Of a DNA stretch of 64,000 nt, positions 27,610 to 35,429 are shown in pieces. Position 1 is the stretch's first letter, and each line of letters starts with the position of its first letter. The notes under the pieces are model-generated. The model ran no database searches. It was not told where the DNA came from and saw only the letters and a list, made by a program, of their open reading frames with translations. Origin of the DNA: Nocardiopsis sp. YSL2 (GTDB lineage Bacteria; Actinomycetota; Actinomycetes; Streptosporangiales; Streptosporangiaceae); the NCBI RefSeq assembly GCF_030555055.1, contig NZ_JAMOAO010000001.1:2728001-2792000 (forward strand), given 5' to 3'. The translations under genes were made by a program, and so were the position numbers.

Positions 27610-28908
27610 ATGCAGGCCGACCCTCCCCCTCCCACCGAACCCCGGATCACCGTCGTCGGCGTCGGTGCCGACGGCTGGCCCGGTGTACCGGAGCGGCTTC
27701 GTCGGCTCATCCTCGACGCGGATGTGGTCCTGGGCGGCCACCGGCACCTGGCCATGCTGCCGGAGCGGCCCGGACAGCGCCGGGCGGCCTGGCCCTCGCC
27801 CCTCCGGGAGGGACTGCCGGATCTGCTGGGCTCCCTCGCGCTCGACGACGCCGCCACCGTGGCCCTCGCGTCCGGTGATCCGTTCGTCTCCGGGATCGGC
27901 ACCACACTCGTCGATCTGCTGGGGGCCGGGGCGGTGCGGGTGGAACCGGCCGTGTCCTCGGTCGCTCTGGCCCGGGCCCGCATGGGCTGGCCCGCCGAGC
28001 GCTGCGCGGTGGTGAGCCTGGTCGGGCGCGACCCGCGCCTGGTCCTGCGGCAACTGGCTCCCGGCCGCCGGGTCCTCGTACTGTCCTCCGACGGGCGGAC
28101 CCCCGCGGCGGTCGCGGCCCTGTTGGCGGATGCCGGCTACGGGGCCAGCCGGATGACCGTCCTGGGCGACCTGGGAGCGGGTTCGGGATCGGACCCGGTG
28201 CCGGGCGCAGGCGCGGAACCGGAACCGGGACCGGGATCGGAATCCCGGCTGGAGGCCACGGCCGACGACTGGCTGTCGGACCCGCCGGGACCCGTGTCCC
28301 CGCTCCACGTGCTCGCTCTGGAGTTCGTCGGCCCACCCGGGTACGGCCTGGCCGCTGGCCTGCCGGACGAGGCGTTCGAGCACGACGGCCAGCTCACCAA
28401 GCGCGACCTGCGGGCCTCGGCCCTGGCCCGGCTGGCGCCCTCGCCGGGGGAGCACCTGTGGGATGTGGGCGCGGGTGCGGGTTCGGTCGGCATCGAGTGG
28501 ATGCGCGCCCATCCCACCTGCACCGCCACAGCGGTCGAGTCCCACCCCGAGCGCGCCGCCCGGATCGGCCGCAACGCGGGCCGCCTCGGCGTCCCGGGAC
28601 TGTCGGTCGTGACCGGCCGGGCACCGGACGCCCTGGCTGGGCTGCCCATTCCCGACGCGGTGTTCGTCGGCGGCGGCGCGACCCGGCCGGGAGTACTGGA
28701 CACCTGCCTGCGGGCGCTGAGGCCCGGCGGCCGGCTCGTGGTGCACGGCGTGACGCTGGAGACCGAGCACCTGCTCGCGGACGCCTACCGGCGCCACGGA
28801 GGCGAGCTCACCCGGATCGCCGTCGAGACCGCCGCGCCCATCGGCACGTTCACCGGCTGGGCACCCGCCCGCACGGTCACCCAGTGGTTCCTGGCCTCCG
28901 GGCACTGA
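27610..28908 (+). CDS. cobL: precorrin-6Y C5,15-methyltransferase (decarboxylating) CobL
   Basis: 432 residues, fusion of CbiE and CbiT. The CbiE half: 'ITVVGVGADGWPGV', 'VVLGGHRHL', 'VALASGDPFVSGIGTTL', 'LSSDGRTPAAVAALLADAGYG'. The CbiT half: 'DEAFEHDGQLTKRDLRASALARLAP', SAM motif 'LWDVGAGAGSVGIEWMRAHP', 'VFVGGGAT'. A Gly/Pro/Glu-rich insert at about 195-220 separates strands of the first half and is not part of the core. It is transcribed away from the chelatase operon and is not itself behind the switch, which points the other way. Confidence 0.95.
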   Translation: MQADPPPPTEPRITVVGVGADGWPGVPERLRRLILDADVVLGGHRHLAMLPERPGQRRAAWPSPLREGLPDLLGSLALDDAATVALASGDPFVSGIGTTLVDLLGAGAVRVEPAVSSVALARARMGWPAERCAVVSLVGRDPRLVLRQLAPGRRVLVLSSDGRTPAAVAALLADAGYGASRMTVLGDLGAGSGSDPVPGAGAEPEPGPGSESRLEATADDWLSDPPGPVSPLHVLALEFVGPPGYGLAAGLPDEAFEHDGQLTKRDLRASALARLAPSPGEHLWDVGAGAGSVGIEWMRAHPTCTATAVESHPERAARIGRNAGRLGVPGLSVVTGRAPDALAGLPIPDAVFVGGGATRPGVLDTCLRALRPGGRLVVHGVTLETEHLLADAYRRHGGELTRIAVETAAPIGTFTGWAPARTVTQWFLASGH

Positions 28909-29009
28909 CCGTCACCGCTCCCGACCGTGCCGGACCGCGGGGGCACCACGCACCGCGCCGTCCTGGTCCCAGCGGGCCACGGCCCCCACTCCCGCGGCGG
29001 GCCGGTGCG

Positions 29010-29768
29010 TCACCGGCCGGGGTCCACACCCCTGGGCCGGGCCGGGTCGTAGAGGAAGGACTCGCCACCCTCGCGGGCGTCCAGCGCCCACCCCACCAGC
29101 ACGACCGCCGCCTGCCGGAACCCGGCCTCCTCCACCGCGTCCGCGATGGTGGCGACCGTGCCGCGCAGGACGGCCTCACCGGGCTGGCTGGCGCGGTGGA
29201 CGACCACGACCGGGCAGTCGGCGCCGTACTCGGGACCGACCTCCGCCATCAGCTCCCGCACCCGCCTGATCGCCAGGTGCAGCACCAGCGTGGCCCGGGT
29301 CGCCGCGAAGGCGCCCAGCGACTCGGTCTCCGGCATGGCCGTCGAGCGCGCCCGGGTCCGCGTCAGCACCACCGACTGCGCCACCAGCGGCACGGTCAGC
29401 TCCCGCCCCACCAGCGCCGAGGCGGCCGCGTACGCCGGCACACCCGGAGTGACGTCCCACGGGACGCCGTGCGCGTCGAGCCGGCGCGTCTGTTCGGCCA
29501 GCGCCGAGTAGATCGACGGATCGCCGGACGTGAGCCGGACGACGTCCCGCCCGGAGGCGTGCGCGGCGACCAGGTGGTCGGTGATGCGGTCGAGGTCCAG
29601 GCCCTGGGTGTCCACCAGGTCGGCGTCGGGCGCGCAGTGGGTGAGGACCTCCGGGTCCAGGTACGTGCCGGGGTAGAGCACCACGCCGGCCGCGGCGAGC
29701 ATCCGCGTCGCCCGCACGGTCAGCAGGTCCGCGGCGCCGGGGCCCGCCCCCACGAAGTGCACGGTCAC
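29010..29768 (-). CDS. cobM: precorrin-4 C11-methyltransferase CobM
   Basis: 252 residues. 'VHFVGAGPGAADLLTVRATRML', 'LYPGTYLDPEVL', 'VRLTSGDPSIYSALAEQ', 'VTPGVPAYAAASALVGRELTVP', 'TRTRARSTAMPETESLG' are the CobM/CbiF marks (methylase superfamily; the last is specific to this step). GTG overlaps the cobIJ stop. Last gene of the cobG-cobH-cobIJ-cobM operon. A small hairpin GCCGGTG/CACCGGC covers its stop codon and faces the convergent cobL. Confidence 0.95.
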   Translation of the reverse strand: MTVHFVGAGPGAADLLTVRATRMLAAAGVVLYPGTYLDPEVLTHCAPDADLVDTQGLDLDRITDHLVAAHASGRDVVRLTSGDPSIYSALAEQTRRLDAHGVPWDVTPGVPAYAAASALVGRELTVPLVAQSVVLTRTRARSTAMPETESLGAFAATRATLVLHLAIRRVRELMAEVGPEYGADCPVVVVHRASQPGEAVLRGTVATIADAVEEAGFRQAAVVLVGWALDAREGGESFLYDPARPRGVDPGR

Positions 29769-31348
29769 GGCTTCACCCACCTGGGGGTCCAGACCCGCCC
29801 CGCACCGGAGACCCGGGTGCCGGACGCGCCGACGATCACCAGGCAGCGCATGTCGATGGCGGCCGGATCGAGGTCGGCGAGGGTGGTCACCGTCAGCGAC
29901 TCGCCCTCGCGTCCGACGTCCCGGCCGACGACGACCACGGTGTCGGGCTTGCGGTGCTCCAACAGGATCCGTCGGGCGTTGACGACCTGTTCGGTCCGCG
30001 ACCGGGAGGCCGGGTTGTAGACGGCCAGGGCCAGGTCGGCCTCGGCGACGGCGCGGAGCCGCCGCTCGATCACCTCCCACGGCTTCAGTCGGTCGGAGAG
30101 GCTCATCACCGCGAAGTCACCGCCGACGGGGGCGCCCGCCCGGGCCGCGACCGCCTGCACCGCGCTCACCCCGGGCAGCACTCGGACCGGCACGTCCTGG
30201 TACGCGGGATCCTCGGCCGCCTCGAACACGGCCGTGGCCATGCCGAAGACCCCGGCGTCACCGCCCGAGACCACGGCGACGCGTTCGCCGCGTGCGGCCA
30301 GGTCCAGGGCGAGGCGGGCACGGTCGAGTTCGACGGTGTTGCCGGACGCGTGCCGGGTGAGGCCGGGGCGCGGCGCGACCCGGGCCACGTAGGGGCCGTA
30401 GCCCACGACATGGCCCACCTCGCCGAGCGCCGTCGCGGCCTCGGGCGTGAGCCAGTGCTCGGGACCGGGCCCCAGCCCCACGACCAGCACTTCGCCCGCG
30501 CGTTCCGCGGCCGCCGCGGGGTCGGCGCCGCCTTCCCGTTCCGCGGTACCGCCCTGCCCTGCCGCCCCGGTCCGGGCGGCCTGCCCAGCGGATCCGGCGA
30601 CCGCGGGTGTCGGCGCGCCGCTCCGCGACCGGCGGCCGTTGCGGCTGTCGCCGGTGACCAGCACCAGCGAGAAGTAGGGCACCGTCGCCGGGTCGACCTC
30701 CGAGACCGGCATCCGCCGCTCGCACGCCATCGAGGCCCGCTCCACGTACTCCGCGTGCTCCAGTCGTCCTGCGGCCTCCAGGGCGCGGCGGACGGCCGGG
30801 AAGGTCCGGCCCAGCTTCATGATCACGGCCGCGTCGGTGTCCGCCAGGCGGCGGGCCAGCTCGGGTTCGGGCAGGGTGCCGGGCAGCACGGTGAGCACGT
30901 CGGTCTGCCGGGCCAGCGGCGCGGCCGTGGCGGCTGCGAACGCCGGAACCCCCGGCACGACCTCCGTCTCGTACCGCTCGGAGAGCCGGTCGTGCATGTA
31001 CATGTACGACCCGTAGAACAGGGGGTCGCCCTCGGAGAGCAGCACGACGTCGCGGCCGGCGTCCAGGTGGGCGGCCAGCCGGGACGCGGACTGCTCGTAG
31101 AAGTCGGCCAGCGCGCCCGCGTAACCACCGGGGTGGTCGGTCGCGCCGGTGGTCACCGGGTAGGTGAGCTGCTCCTCGACCGCCGACGAAGGGATCAGTT
31201 CCTGGGCGATACGCCGGGCGTTGGACTGCTTGCCGACGCCGGCGTGGTAGGCGACGACGTCGGCGGCGGCGATGAGCCGGGCCGCCTTGAGGGTGATCAG
31301 CTCGGGGTCTCCGGGACCGACACCGACGCCGTGGAAACGACCGGTCAC
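29765..31348 (-). CDS. cobIJ: bifunctional precorrin-2 C20- / precorrin-3B C17-methyltransferase CobIJ
   Basis: 527 residues, fusion of CobI (about 1-240) and CobJ (about 285-527). CobI part: 'FHGVGVGPGDPELITLKAARLI', 'LLSEGDPLFYGSYMYMHDRL', 'VVPGVPAFAAATAA'. CobJ part: 'VLVVGLGPGPEHWLTPEAATAL', 'VVSGGDAGVFGMATAVFE', '[23 protein letters not shown]', 'VVVVGRDVGREGE'. A 45-residue Ala/Gly/Arg-rich linker joins them. Fusion of these two steps is common in actinomycetes. GTG start overlaps the cobH stop and AAGGAGGA abuts it. Confidence 0.96.
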   Translation of the reverse strand: MTGRFHGVGVGPGDPELITLKAARLIAAADVVAYHAGVGKQSNARRIAQELIPSSAVEEQLTYPVTTGATDHPGGYAGALADFYEQSASRLAAHLDAGRDVVLLSEGDPLFYGSYMYMHDRLSERYETEVVPGVPAFAAATAAPLARQTDVLTVLPGTLPEPELARRLADTDAAVIMKLGRTFPAVRRALEAAGRLEHAEYVERASMACERRMPVSEVDPATVPYFSLVLVTGDSRNGRRSRSGAPTPAVAGSAGQAARTGAAGQGGTAEREGGADPAAAAERAGEVLVVGLGPGPEHWLTPEAATALGEVGHVVGYGPYVARVAPRPGLTRHASGNTVELDRARLALDLAARGERVAVVSGGDAGVFGMATAVFEAAEDPAYQDVPVRVLPGVSAVQAVAARAGAPVGGDFAVMSLSDRLKPWEVIERRLRAVAEADLALAVYNPASRSRTEQVVNARRILLEHRKPDTVVVVGRDVGREGESLTVTTLADLDPAAIDMRCLVIVGASGTRVSGAGRVWTPRWVKP

Positions 31349-32199
31349 TCCTCCTCCTTGGCGAGTGCGTTGAGGGCCGACGAGGTCATCGCGGAGCCTC
31401 CGCGGCGGCCGCGAGCGGTCACGTAGGGGACGTCCACGCCGAACCGCTCGGCGAATTCGGTCAGGGCCTGCTTGGACTCGGCGGCCCCGACGAAGCCGAC
31501 GGGGCAGCCGACGATCGCGGCGGGGCGCGGGGCGCCGTCGGCCAGCATCTCCAGCAGGTGGAAGAGCGCGGTGGGGGCGTTGCCGACGGCGACGACCGCG
31601 CCCTCGAGCAGGGGCTCCCACAGCGACACCGCGGCCGCGGTGCGGGTGGTGCCCCACTCACGGGCGAGGCCGGGGACGCGCTCGTCGCCGAGGAAGCAGA
31701 GCACGTCGTTGCCCCGCGGCAGCCGGTTCGCGGTCACTCCGGTGGCGACCATCGTGGCGTCGCACAGGATCGGCGCGCCGTCCCGGAGGGCGGCGCGTGC
31801 CGCCGGGACGAGGCCGGGGTGGACGACGAGGTCGTCGGCCAGATCGACCTGGCCGGTGCCGTGGATCATCCGCACGGCGAGCCGTTCGGCGTTGGCGGGC
31901 AGGTGCGCCAGCCGGGCCTCGCGCCGGATGATGGCGAAGGAGTCGGCGTAGATCGCGGGCCCGTCGTCGATGTACTCGTAGTGCCGGACGGGTCGCTTCG
32001 GCGGGCTCGGCCGGTGCCTCCGGTCCGATGCGTCGGGCGCGTCCGGTCGGTTCGGGTCGTCCGGTCTCACCGGTCGGTTCTGCTGGTTCATCTGCTCACG
32101 TCGGTCCGGCTGGTTCGCGGGCTCACGTCGGTCCGGGCCGCTCGGCTGGTCGAGTCGGCCCGGCCGGTGAGATGGATTCGGTCGGTTCGCTGTGGTCAC
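31345..32199 (-). CDS. cobH: precorrin-8X methylmutase CobH with disordered N-terminal extension
   Basis: 284 residues. The enzyme core starts near residue 72 ('HYEYIDDGPAIYADSFAIIRREA') and includes the catalytic-His region 'RMIHGTGQVDLADDLVVHP', 'DATMVATGVTANRLP', 'AVGNAPTALFHLLEML', 'GCPVGFVGAAESKQAL'. It moves the C11 methyl group to C12. CobH is normally about 210 residues; the first 70 here are rich in Arg, Pro, Asp, Gln and are coded partly by a 16-base direct repeat (32094-32109 and 32121-32136). The GTG at 32199 overlaps the cobG stop; an ATG at residue 37 would shorten but not remove the tail. Confidence 0.93.
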   Translation of the reverse strand: MTTANRPNPSHRPGRLDQPSGPDRREPANQPDRREQMNQQNRPVRPDDPNRPDAPDASDRRHRPSPPKRPVRHYEYIDDGPAIYADSFAIIRREARLAHLPANAERLAVRMIHGTGQVDLADDLVVHPGLVPAARAALRDGAPILCDATMVATGVTANRLPRGNDVLCFLGDERVPGLAREWGTTRTAAAVSLWEPLLEGAVVAVGNAPTALFHLLEMLADGAPRPAAIVGCPVGFVGAAESKQALTEFAERFGVDVPYVTARGRRGGSAMTSSALNALAKEEE

Positions 32200-33098
32200 T
32201 GTGCCCGCCCGGGGACGAGGACGCCGCGCCAGGGCGTGACGACGAGGTCGCCGCGCTCTCCGTCACCGGCGGCGAGCGCCTCCTCGGCGAGTGCCTCGGC
32301 GGCGGCCCGGTCCAGGCCCGCGTCGGGGACCGGCACGTGGCGACCGCCACCGGCCAGCGGGCCGTACGGCAGCGGTGGCGCGGCGTCCGGCAGGCGCGGA
32401 TCCGGGGGCACCGGATCGGTCAGCGGCGCCGGGAGCTCGGCGACGTGCCACGCGGCCGAGGGGCCCTCGCCACGCCGCGCCAGGAACTCGTCGGCGAGTC
32501 GCACGATCGCGCCCGGCGCCTCGTCGAGCGGCACGACCGGGCCCCAGCCGTCCCCGACCCTCACTTGGGCGACCCGCGCGTCAAGGGCCGTCAGGCCCAG
32601 ATCGCAGGAGCGTTCGACCAGGTCACCGCGCCCGTCGTCCAGGACGAACAGGAACCGGCCCGGAAGCCCGGCCCGACGCGGATCGGCGCACAGCAGCCCG
32701 TCCAGTGCGGCGGCGAGCGGCCGCAGATCAGCGCGTCCGCCGGTGCGGCCGGTGCACGGCGAGGCCATGATGTTGCGCACCAGCTCATGGGCGGGCGAGG
32801 GCAGCAGACCGGTTCCCTCCACCGCGTGGAACGCCTCGGGGGTCAGCCGCCCGTCGTGTCCGGGAAGGGCACGCAGCTGGATGTTGGCCCGGCCGGTCAC
32901 GCGGACCCGGCCGTCGCCGAACTCGGCGGCCACGGCCGCCACGTCGCGCAGCGTGCTCGCGGGCAGCCGGCCGCCGACGAGCCGGAGCCGGACGAGCAGC
33001 CCGTCGTCGGCGGGCCACGGGCGCAGGGCGCCGGGGCAGCGGTCGCGCCGCGTACGCGGGGTGCGCGGATCGGCGGAGGGGACATCCTTCGGGGACAC
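32196..33098 (-). CDS. cobG: precorrin-3B synthase CobG (short form)
   Basis: About 300 residues of the nitrite/sulfite reductase ferredoxin-like family; makes precorrin-3B with oxygen, the marker step of the aerobic route. Visible: 'DGLLVRLRLVGGRLPASTLRDVAAVAAEFGDG' region, 'VRVTGRANIQLRAL', 'LVRNIMASPCTGRTGG', 'FLFVLDDGRGDL'. It is shorter than the Pseudomonas denitrificans enzyme (about 460) and I see no C-x(n)-C / C-x3-C set for a [4Fe-4S] cluster, so either the assignment needs care or this is a reduced actinobacterial form. GTG at 33098 is preceded by GAAGGA at 6 bases; a GTG 20 codons upstream is less likely. Confidence 0.85.
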   Translation of the reverse strand: MSPKDVPSADPRTPRTRRDRCPGALRPWPADDGLLVRLRLVGGRLPASTLRDVAAVAAEFGDGRVRVTGRANIQLRALPGHDGRLTPEAFHAVEGTGLLPSPAHELVRNIMASPCTGRTGGRADLRPLAAALDGLLCADPRRAGLPGRFLFVLDDGRGDLVERSCDLGLTALDARVAQVRVGDGWGPVVPLDEAPGAIVRLADEFLARRGEGPSAAWHVAELPAPLTDPVPPDPRLPDAAPPLPYGPLAGGGRHVPVPDAGLDRAAAEALAEEALAAGDGERGDLVVTPWRGVLVPGRAQ

Positions 33099-33165
33099 GT
33101 GCGTCCTTCGGGTCAGGGGCCCGTTTCGCGGGACCCGGTTGACCTGGCGGCCCGTCACCGCCAGC

Positions 33166-33345
33166 GCCAGCAGGTCTTCGGACTCGGGATCGATCGGTGC
33201 GGAGCGCCTTCCCGGAGCCTCGTACCGCTCCAGTGACTGCCCCGGGACACCGTCCCGGGGCGTGCCCGCCCGTCACCCTCACCGCTGCGCGTCAGTCCCG
33301 GGTTCGCACCGGGTTCCCTGCCCCACGAGGTGGAGTTCGACTGGC
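33166..33345 (-). promoter_or_regulatory. cobalamin riboswitch upstream of cobG-cobH-cobIJ-cobM
   Basis: On the minus strand: CAGGGAACCCGGTGCGAACC, 'GGGACTGACGCGCAGCGGTGAG', a tall GC hairpin near 33243-33260 (CCCGGGAC/GTCCCGGGG), 'CCGGGAAGGC' and the B12 box GAGTCCGAAGACCTGCTGG. Closing helix GCCAG (33345-33341) pairs with CTGGC (33170-33166). Nearly the same conserved blocks as the btuFCD switch. Confidence 0.93.
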
Positions 33346-33528
33346 TCGACGAGGGTACCCCGCAGCTCGCGGCGCTGGTCCAGCGGTCTCCGCCCAGACC
33401 GCGGTCCCGCCGCACGCGCCCCGAGACGGCGCGGCCCGGCGCGGGCGGTCCGCGTAGGACACGTCGTCGGGGCGCACCCCCATCGGGCGATCCGTGACCG
33501 GCGGGTTCCCCCTCCATCGGTCATGGAC

Positions 33529-33559
33529 TTGACCTTGACACCGTGACAAGGTCTTCACT
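33529..33559 (+). promoter_or_regulatory. MerR-type promoter/operator of the HEAT-MerR operon
   Basis: A near-perfect 21-base palindrome, ACCTTG-N-CAC-N-GTG-N-CAAGGT (33532-33552), lies between -35 TTGACC (33529-33534) and a -10-like TTCACT (33554-33559). The spacer is exactly 19 bases, the over-long spacing typical of promoters that MerR proteins untwist. It is 22 bases before the HEAT gene, and a MerR-family gene follows in the same operon, so autoregulation is very likely. Confidence 0.8.
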
Positions 33560-33580
33560 GGAGCGCAGGAGGTGGTCCCG

Positions 33581-34351
33581 ATGAACACGACCCCGAACAC
33601 CCGCGCGGCCCAGGCCCTGTCCGCCAAGGACACCTCGGTCCGGCTCCAGGCGGCCCTGGCGGTCGGCTCGAACCCCGACCCCGAACTGCTGGAGACGCTC
33701 ATCGAGCGCTGCGCGGTCGAGCCCGACTTCTTCGTGCGGGACATGCTGTCCTGGGCACTGATCCGCCTCCCGCCGGAGATCACTCTGCCCAGGATCTGCC
33801 AGGAGCTGGACTCCGAGCGCCCCCAGGCCCGCGGTCAGGCGCTGCATCTGCTCTCCAAGATCGGCGACAGGAGCACGTGGCCCTGGATCACCCGCGACAT
33901 GCTCCGCGACGCCGACGACCAGGTCGCGCGGACCGCGTGGCGCGTCGCGGCCATGCTCGTGCCCGAGCGCGAGAAGGGGGACCTGGCCGACGCACTGGTC
34001 TCGCAGCTCGGTCGTGGCGACCGCGGGGTGCGGCTGAGCCTGAGCCGGGCGCTCGTCGACCTCGGTGAGGCCGTGGAACCCGCGCTGGAAGAGGCCGCCG
34101 GGCACCCCGACCCGGCGGTGGCCGCGCACGCCCGCGCCACCGAGATGCTCCGGCGGGACCCGGAGGCCGGTTTCGACGCGGCCATCGAGGAGGCGGAGCG
34201 CGTGAACACACTCGGTCCCCGGCGAGCCGCGGCCGCTGCCGCCGCCGTGGCGGCCACGGCGGCCGGTACCGAGGCGCCGGAGGCCGACGGGTCGCCGGAG
34301 GCGGACGGGTCGCCGGAGGCGGACGGGTCGCCGGAGGCCGCGCATTGCTGA
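33581..34351 (+). CDS. HEAT-repeat protein
   Basis: 256 residues. From about residue 10 to 190 it consists of Ala/Leu-rich helical pairs of HEAT type ('RLQAALAVGSNPDPELLETLIERC', 'RPQARGQALHLLSKIGD', 'RTAWRVAAMLVPEREKGDLADALVSQL', 'RGVRLSLSRALVDLGEAVEPALEEAAGHP'), a scaffold for protein or nucleic-acid binding. The tail is Ala-rich and ends with three copies of EADGSP. No catalytic motif. ATG has AGGAGGTGG 4-5 bases upstream. Its end overlaps the MerR-HEAT gene by 7 bases, and both stand behind the MerR-type promoter at 33529-33559. Role unknown; partner of the regulator is likely. Confidence 0.85.
   Translation: MNTTPNTRAAQALSAKDTSVRLQAALAVGSNPDPELLETLIERCAVEPDFFVRDMLSWALIRLPPEITLPRICQELDSERPQARGQALHLLSKIGDRSTWPWITRDMLRDADDQVARTAWRVAAMLVPEREKGDLADALVSQLGRGDRGVRLSLSRALVDLGEAVEPALEEAAGHPDPAVAAHARATEMLRRDPEAGFDAAIEEAERVNTLGPRRAAAAAAAVAATAAGTEAPEADGSPEADGSPEADGSPEAAHC
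34279..34332 (+). repeat. 18-bp tandem repeat, three copies
   Basis: Three near-identical 18-base units code the EADGSP repeats at the C-terminus of the HEAT protein; only one base varies (GGC/GGG-type change in the Ala codon). In-frame repeats of this kind expand and contract easily. Confidence 0.8.
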
Positions 34352-35415
34352 TCGGCGAGGTGGCCCGTCTCTCCGGGGTGAGCAGCCGGATGCTGCGGCA
34401 CTACGACGCCCTGGGACTGGTCCGGCCGACGGGCCGCACCGCCGGTGGCTACCGCGAGTACTCCGCCGAGGACGTCCGCAGGATCTTCCACGTGGAGAGC
34501 CTGCGGTCCCTCGGGCTCTCCCTCAAGCAGATCGGGCGCGCCCTGGAGGACCCGGCCTTCACACCGGCAGCTCTGGTCAGCGACCTCATCAGGTGGACGG
34601 AGGACCGTCTGGCGAGGGAACGGGAATTGCTCGAGCGGCTCCGAGCGATCGACGCGACGACGCCCACCGGCTGGCAGGGCGTCCTGCGCATCGTCGAACT
34701 CATGCGGGAACTCGACTCGCCCAGCGCCGGGCGCAGGCAGCAGGCCGTCCTGGCCCGGTCGGACGACGTGTCGGCTTCCGCCGAGCTGTTGGCCAGGGCG
34801 GTCCTGACCGAGGCCGACCCCCATGTCGCGGGCGCCCTGCGGTGGGCCGTCGCCCGTTCGGGCGGCGGCGTGGCGGAGCTGGAGGCGGGAGCGCGCTCGG
34901 AGGACGTCGACATCCGGCGGCGCGCGGTGCTGGCGATCGCCGGTATGGCCGACGCCCCGGGGGCGGACGCGGTGCTCACGGACGCCCTGCGGGACGCGGA
35001 TCCGACGGTGCGCGGGCACGCCGCTCTGGCTCTGGGCCGGCGGGGCGCGGCCGCGGCGGTGCCCGCACTGGTCGGCATGGTGGTCGAGGGGGCCAACGAC
35101 GTGGAGGCCGCGGAGGTCCTGGGAACGCTGTCCCAGGACCCCGGGCGCGCGGACCGGATCACGGCCGCCCTGATCGACGAACTCGCCGCGCCCACCGCTG
35201 ACTCCGCGACGCGGATCCGCCTCACCCAGGCGCTGGTCGAGCTCGCGGGAACCACCGGGCTGGAGGTCCTGCGCCACCTGGCCCACGACGACGACCACGC
35301 CGTCGCCCGCGTCGCCGCGGCCCTGGTGGGCGTTCTCGAAGGACGGTCGCCCGCAGCCCGAGCCGGGGCCGCCGGACGAGGAGGTCACCGCCGTGAGGGT
35401 GAGCCGGGGCGGTGA
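34345..35415 (+). CDS. MerR-family regulator fused to HEAT repeats
   Basis: 356 residues. Residues 1-70 are a MerR DNA-binding domain: 'LIGEVARLSGVSSRMLRHYDALGLVRP', 'GYREYSAEDVRRIFHVESLRSLGLSLKQIG', followed by the dimer helix 'LIRWTEDRLARERELLERLRAID' (about 90-110). From about 125 on there are HEAT-like repeats ('RRRAVLAIAGMADAPGADAVLTDALRD', 'RGHAALALGRRGAAAAVPALVGMV', 'RIRLTQALVELAGTTGLEVLRHLAHD'). No metal-binding cysteines of the MerR/CueR kind are seen, so the inducer is something else, perhaps a bound protein. Start is TTG at 34345, inside the end of the HEAT gene. Confidence 0.88.
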   Translation: MLIGEVARLSGVSSRMLRHYDALGLVRPTGRTAGGYREYSAEDVRRIFHVESLRSLGLSLKQIGRALEDPAFTPAALVSDLIRWTEDRLARERELLERLRAIDATTPTGWQGVLRIVELMRELDSPSAGRRQQAVLARSDDVSASAELLARAVLTEADPHVAGALRWAVARSGGGVAELEAGARSEDVDIRRRAVLAIAGMADAPGADAVLTDALRDADPTVRGHAALALGRRGAAAAVPALVGMVVEGANDVEAAEVLGTLSQDPGRADRITAALIDELAAPTADSATRIRLTQALVELAGTTGLEVLRHLAHDDDHAVARVAAALVGVLEGRSPAARAGAAGRGGHRREGEPGR

Positions 35416-35429
35416 CCGTCGCGAGCCGG

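Noticed and set aside
28909..29009. Whether cobL and cobM end regions hide a small gene
   Set aside because: Only 101 bases with GC-rich inverted repeats; no start signal or plausible peptide.
34262..34332. Short tandem repeats considered as CRISPR-like
   Set aside because: They are in frame, have no spacers, and code EADGSP; the same holds for the other repeats (20948-21038, 63403-63512). No cas gene is present.
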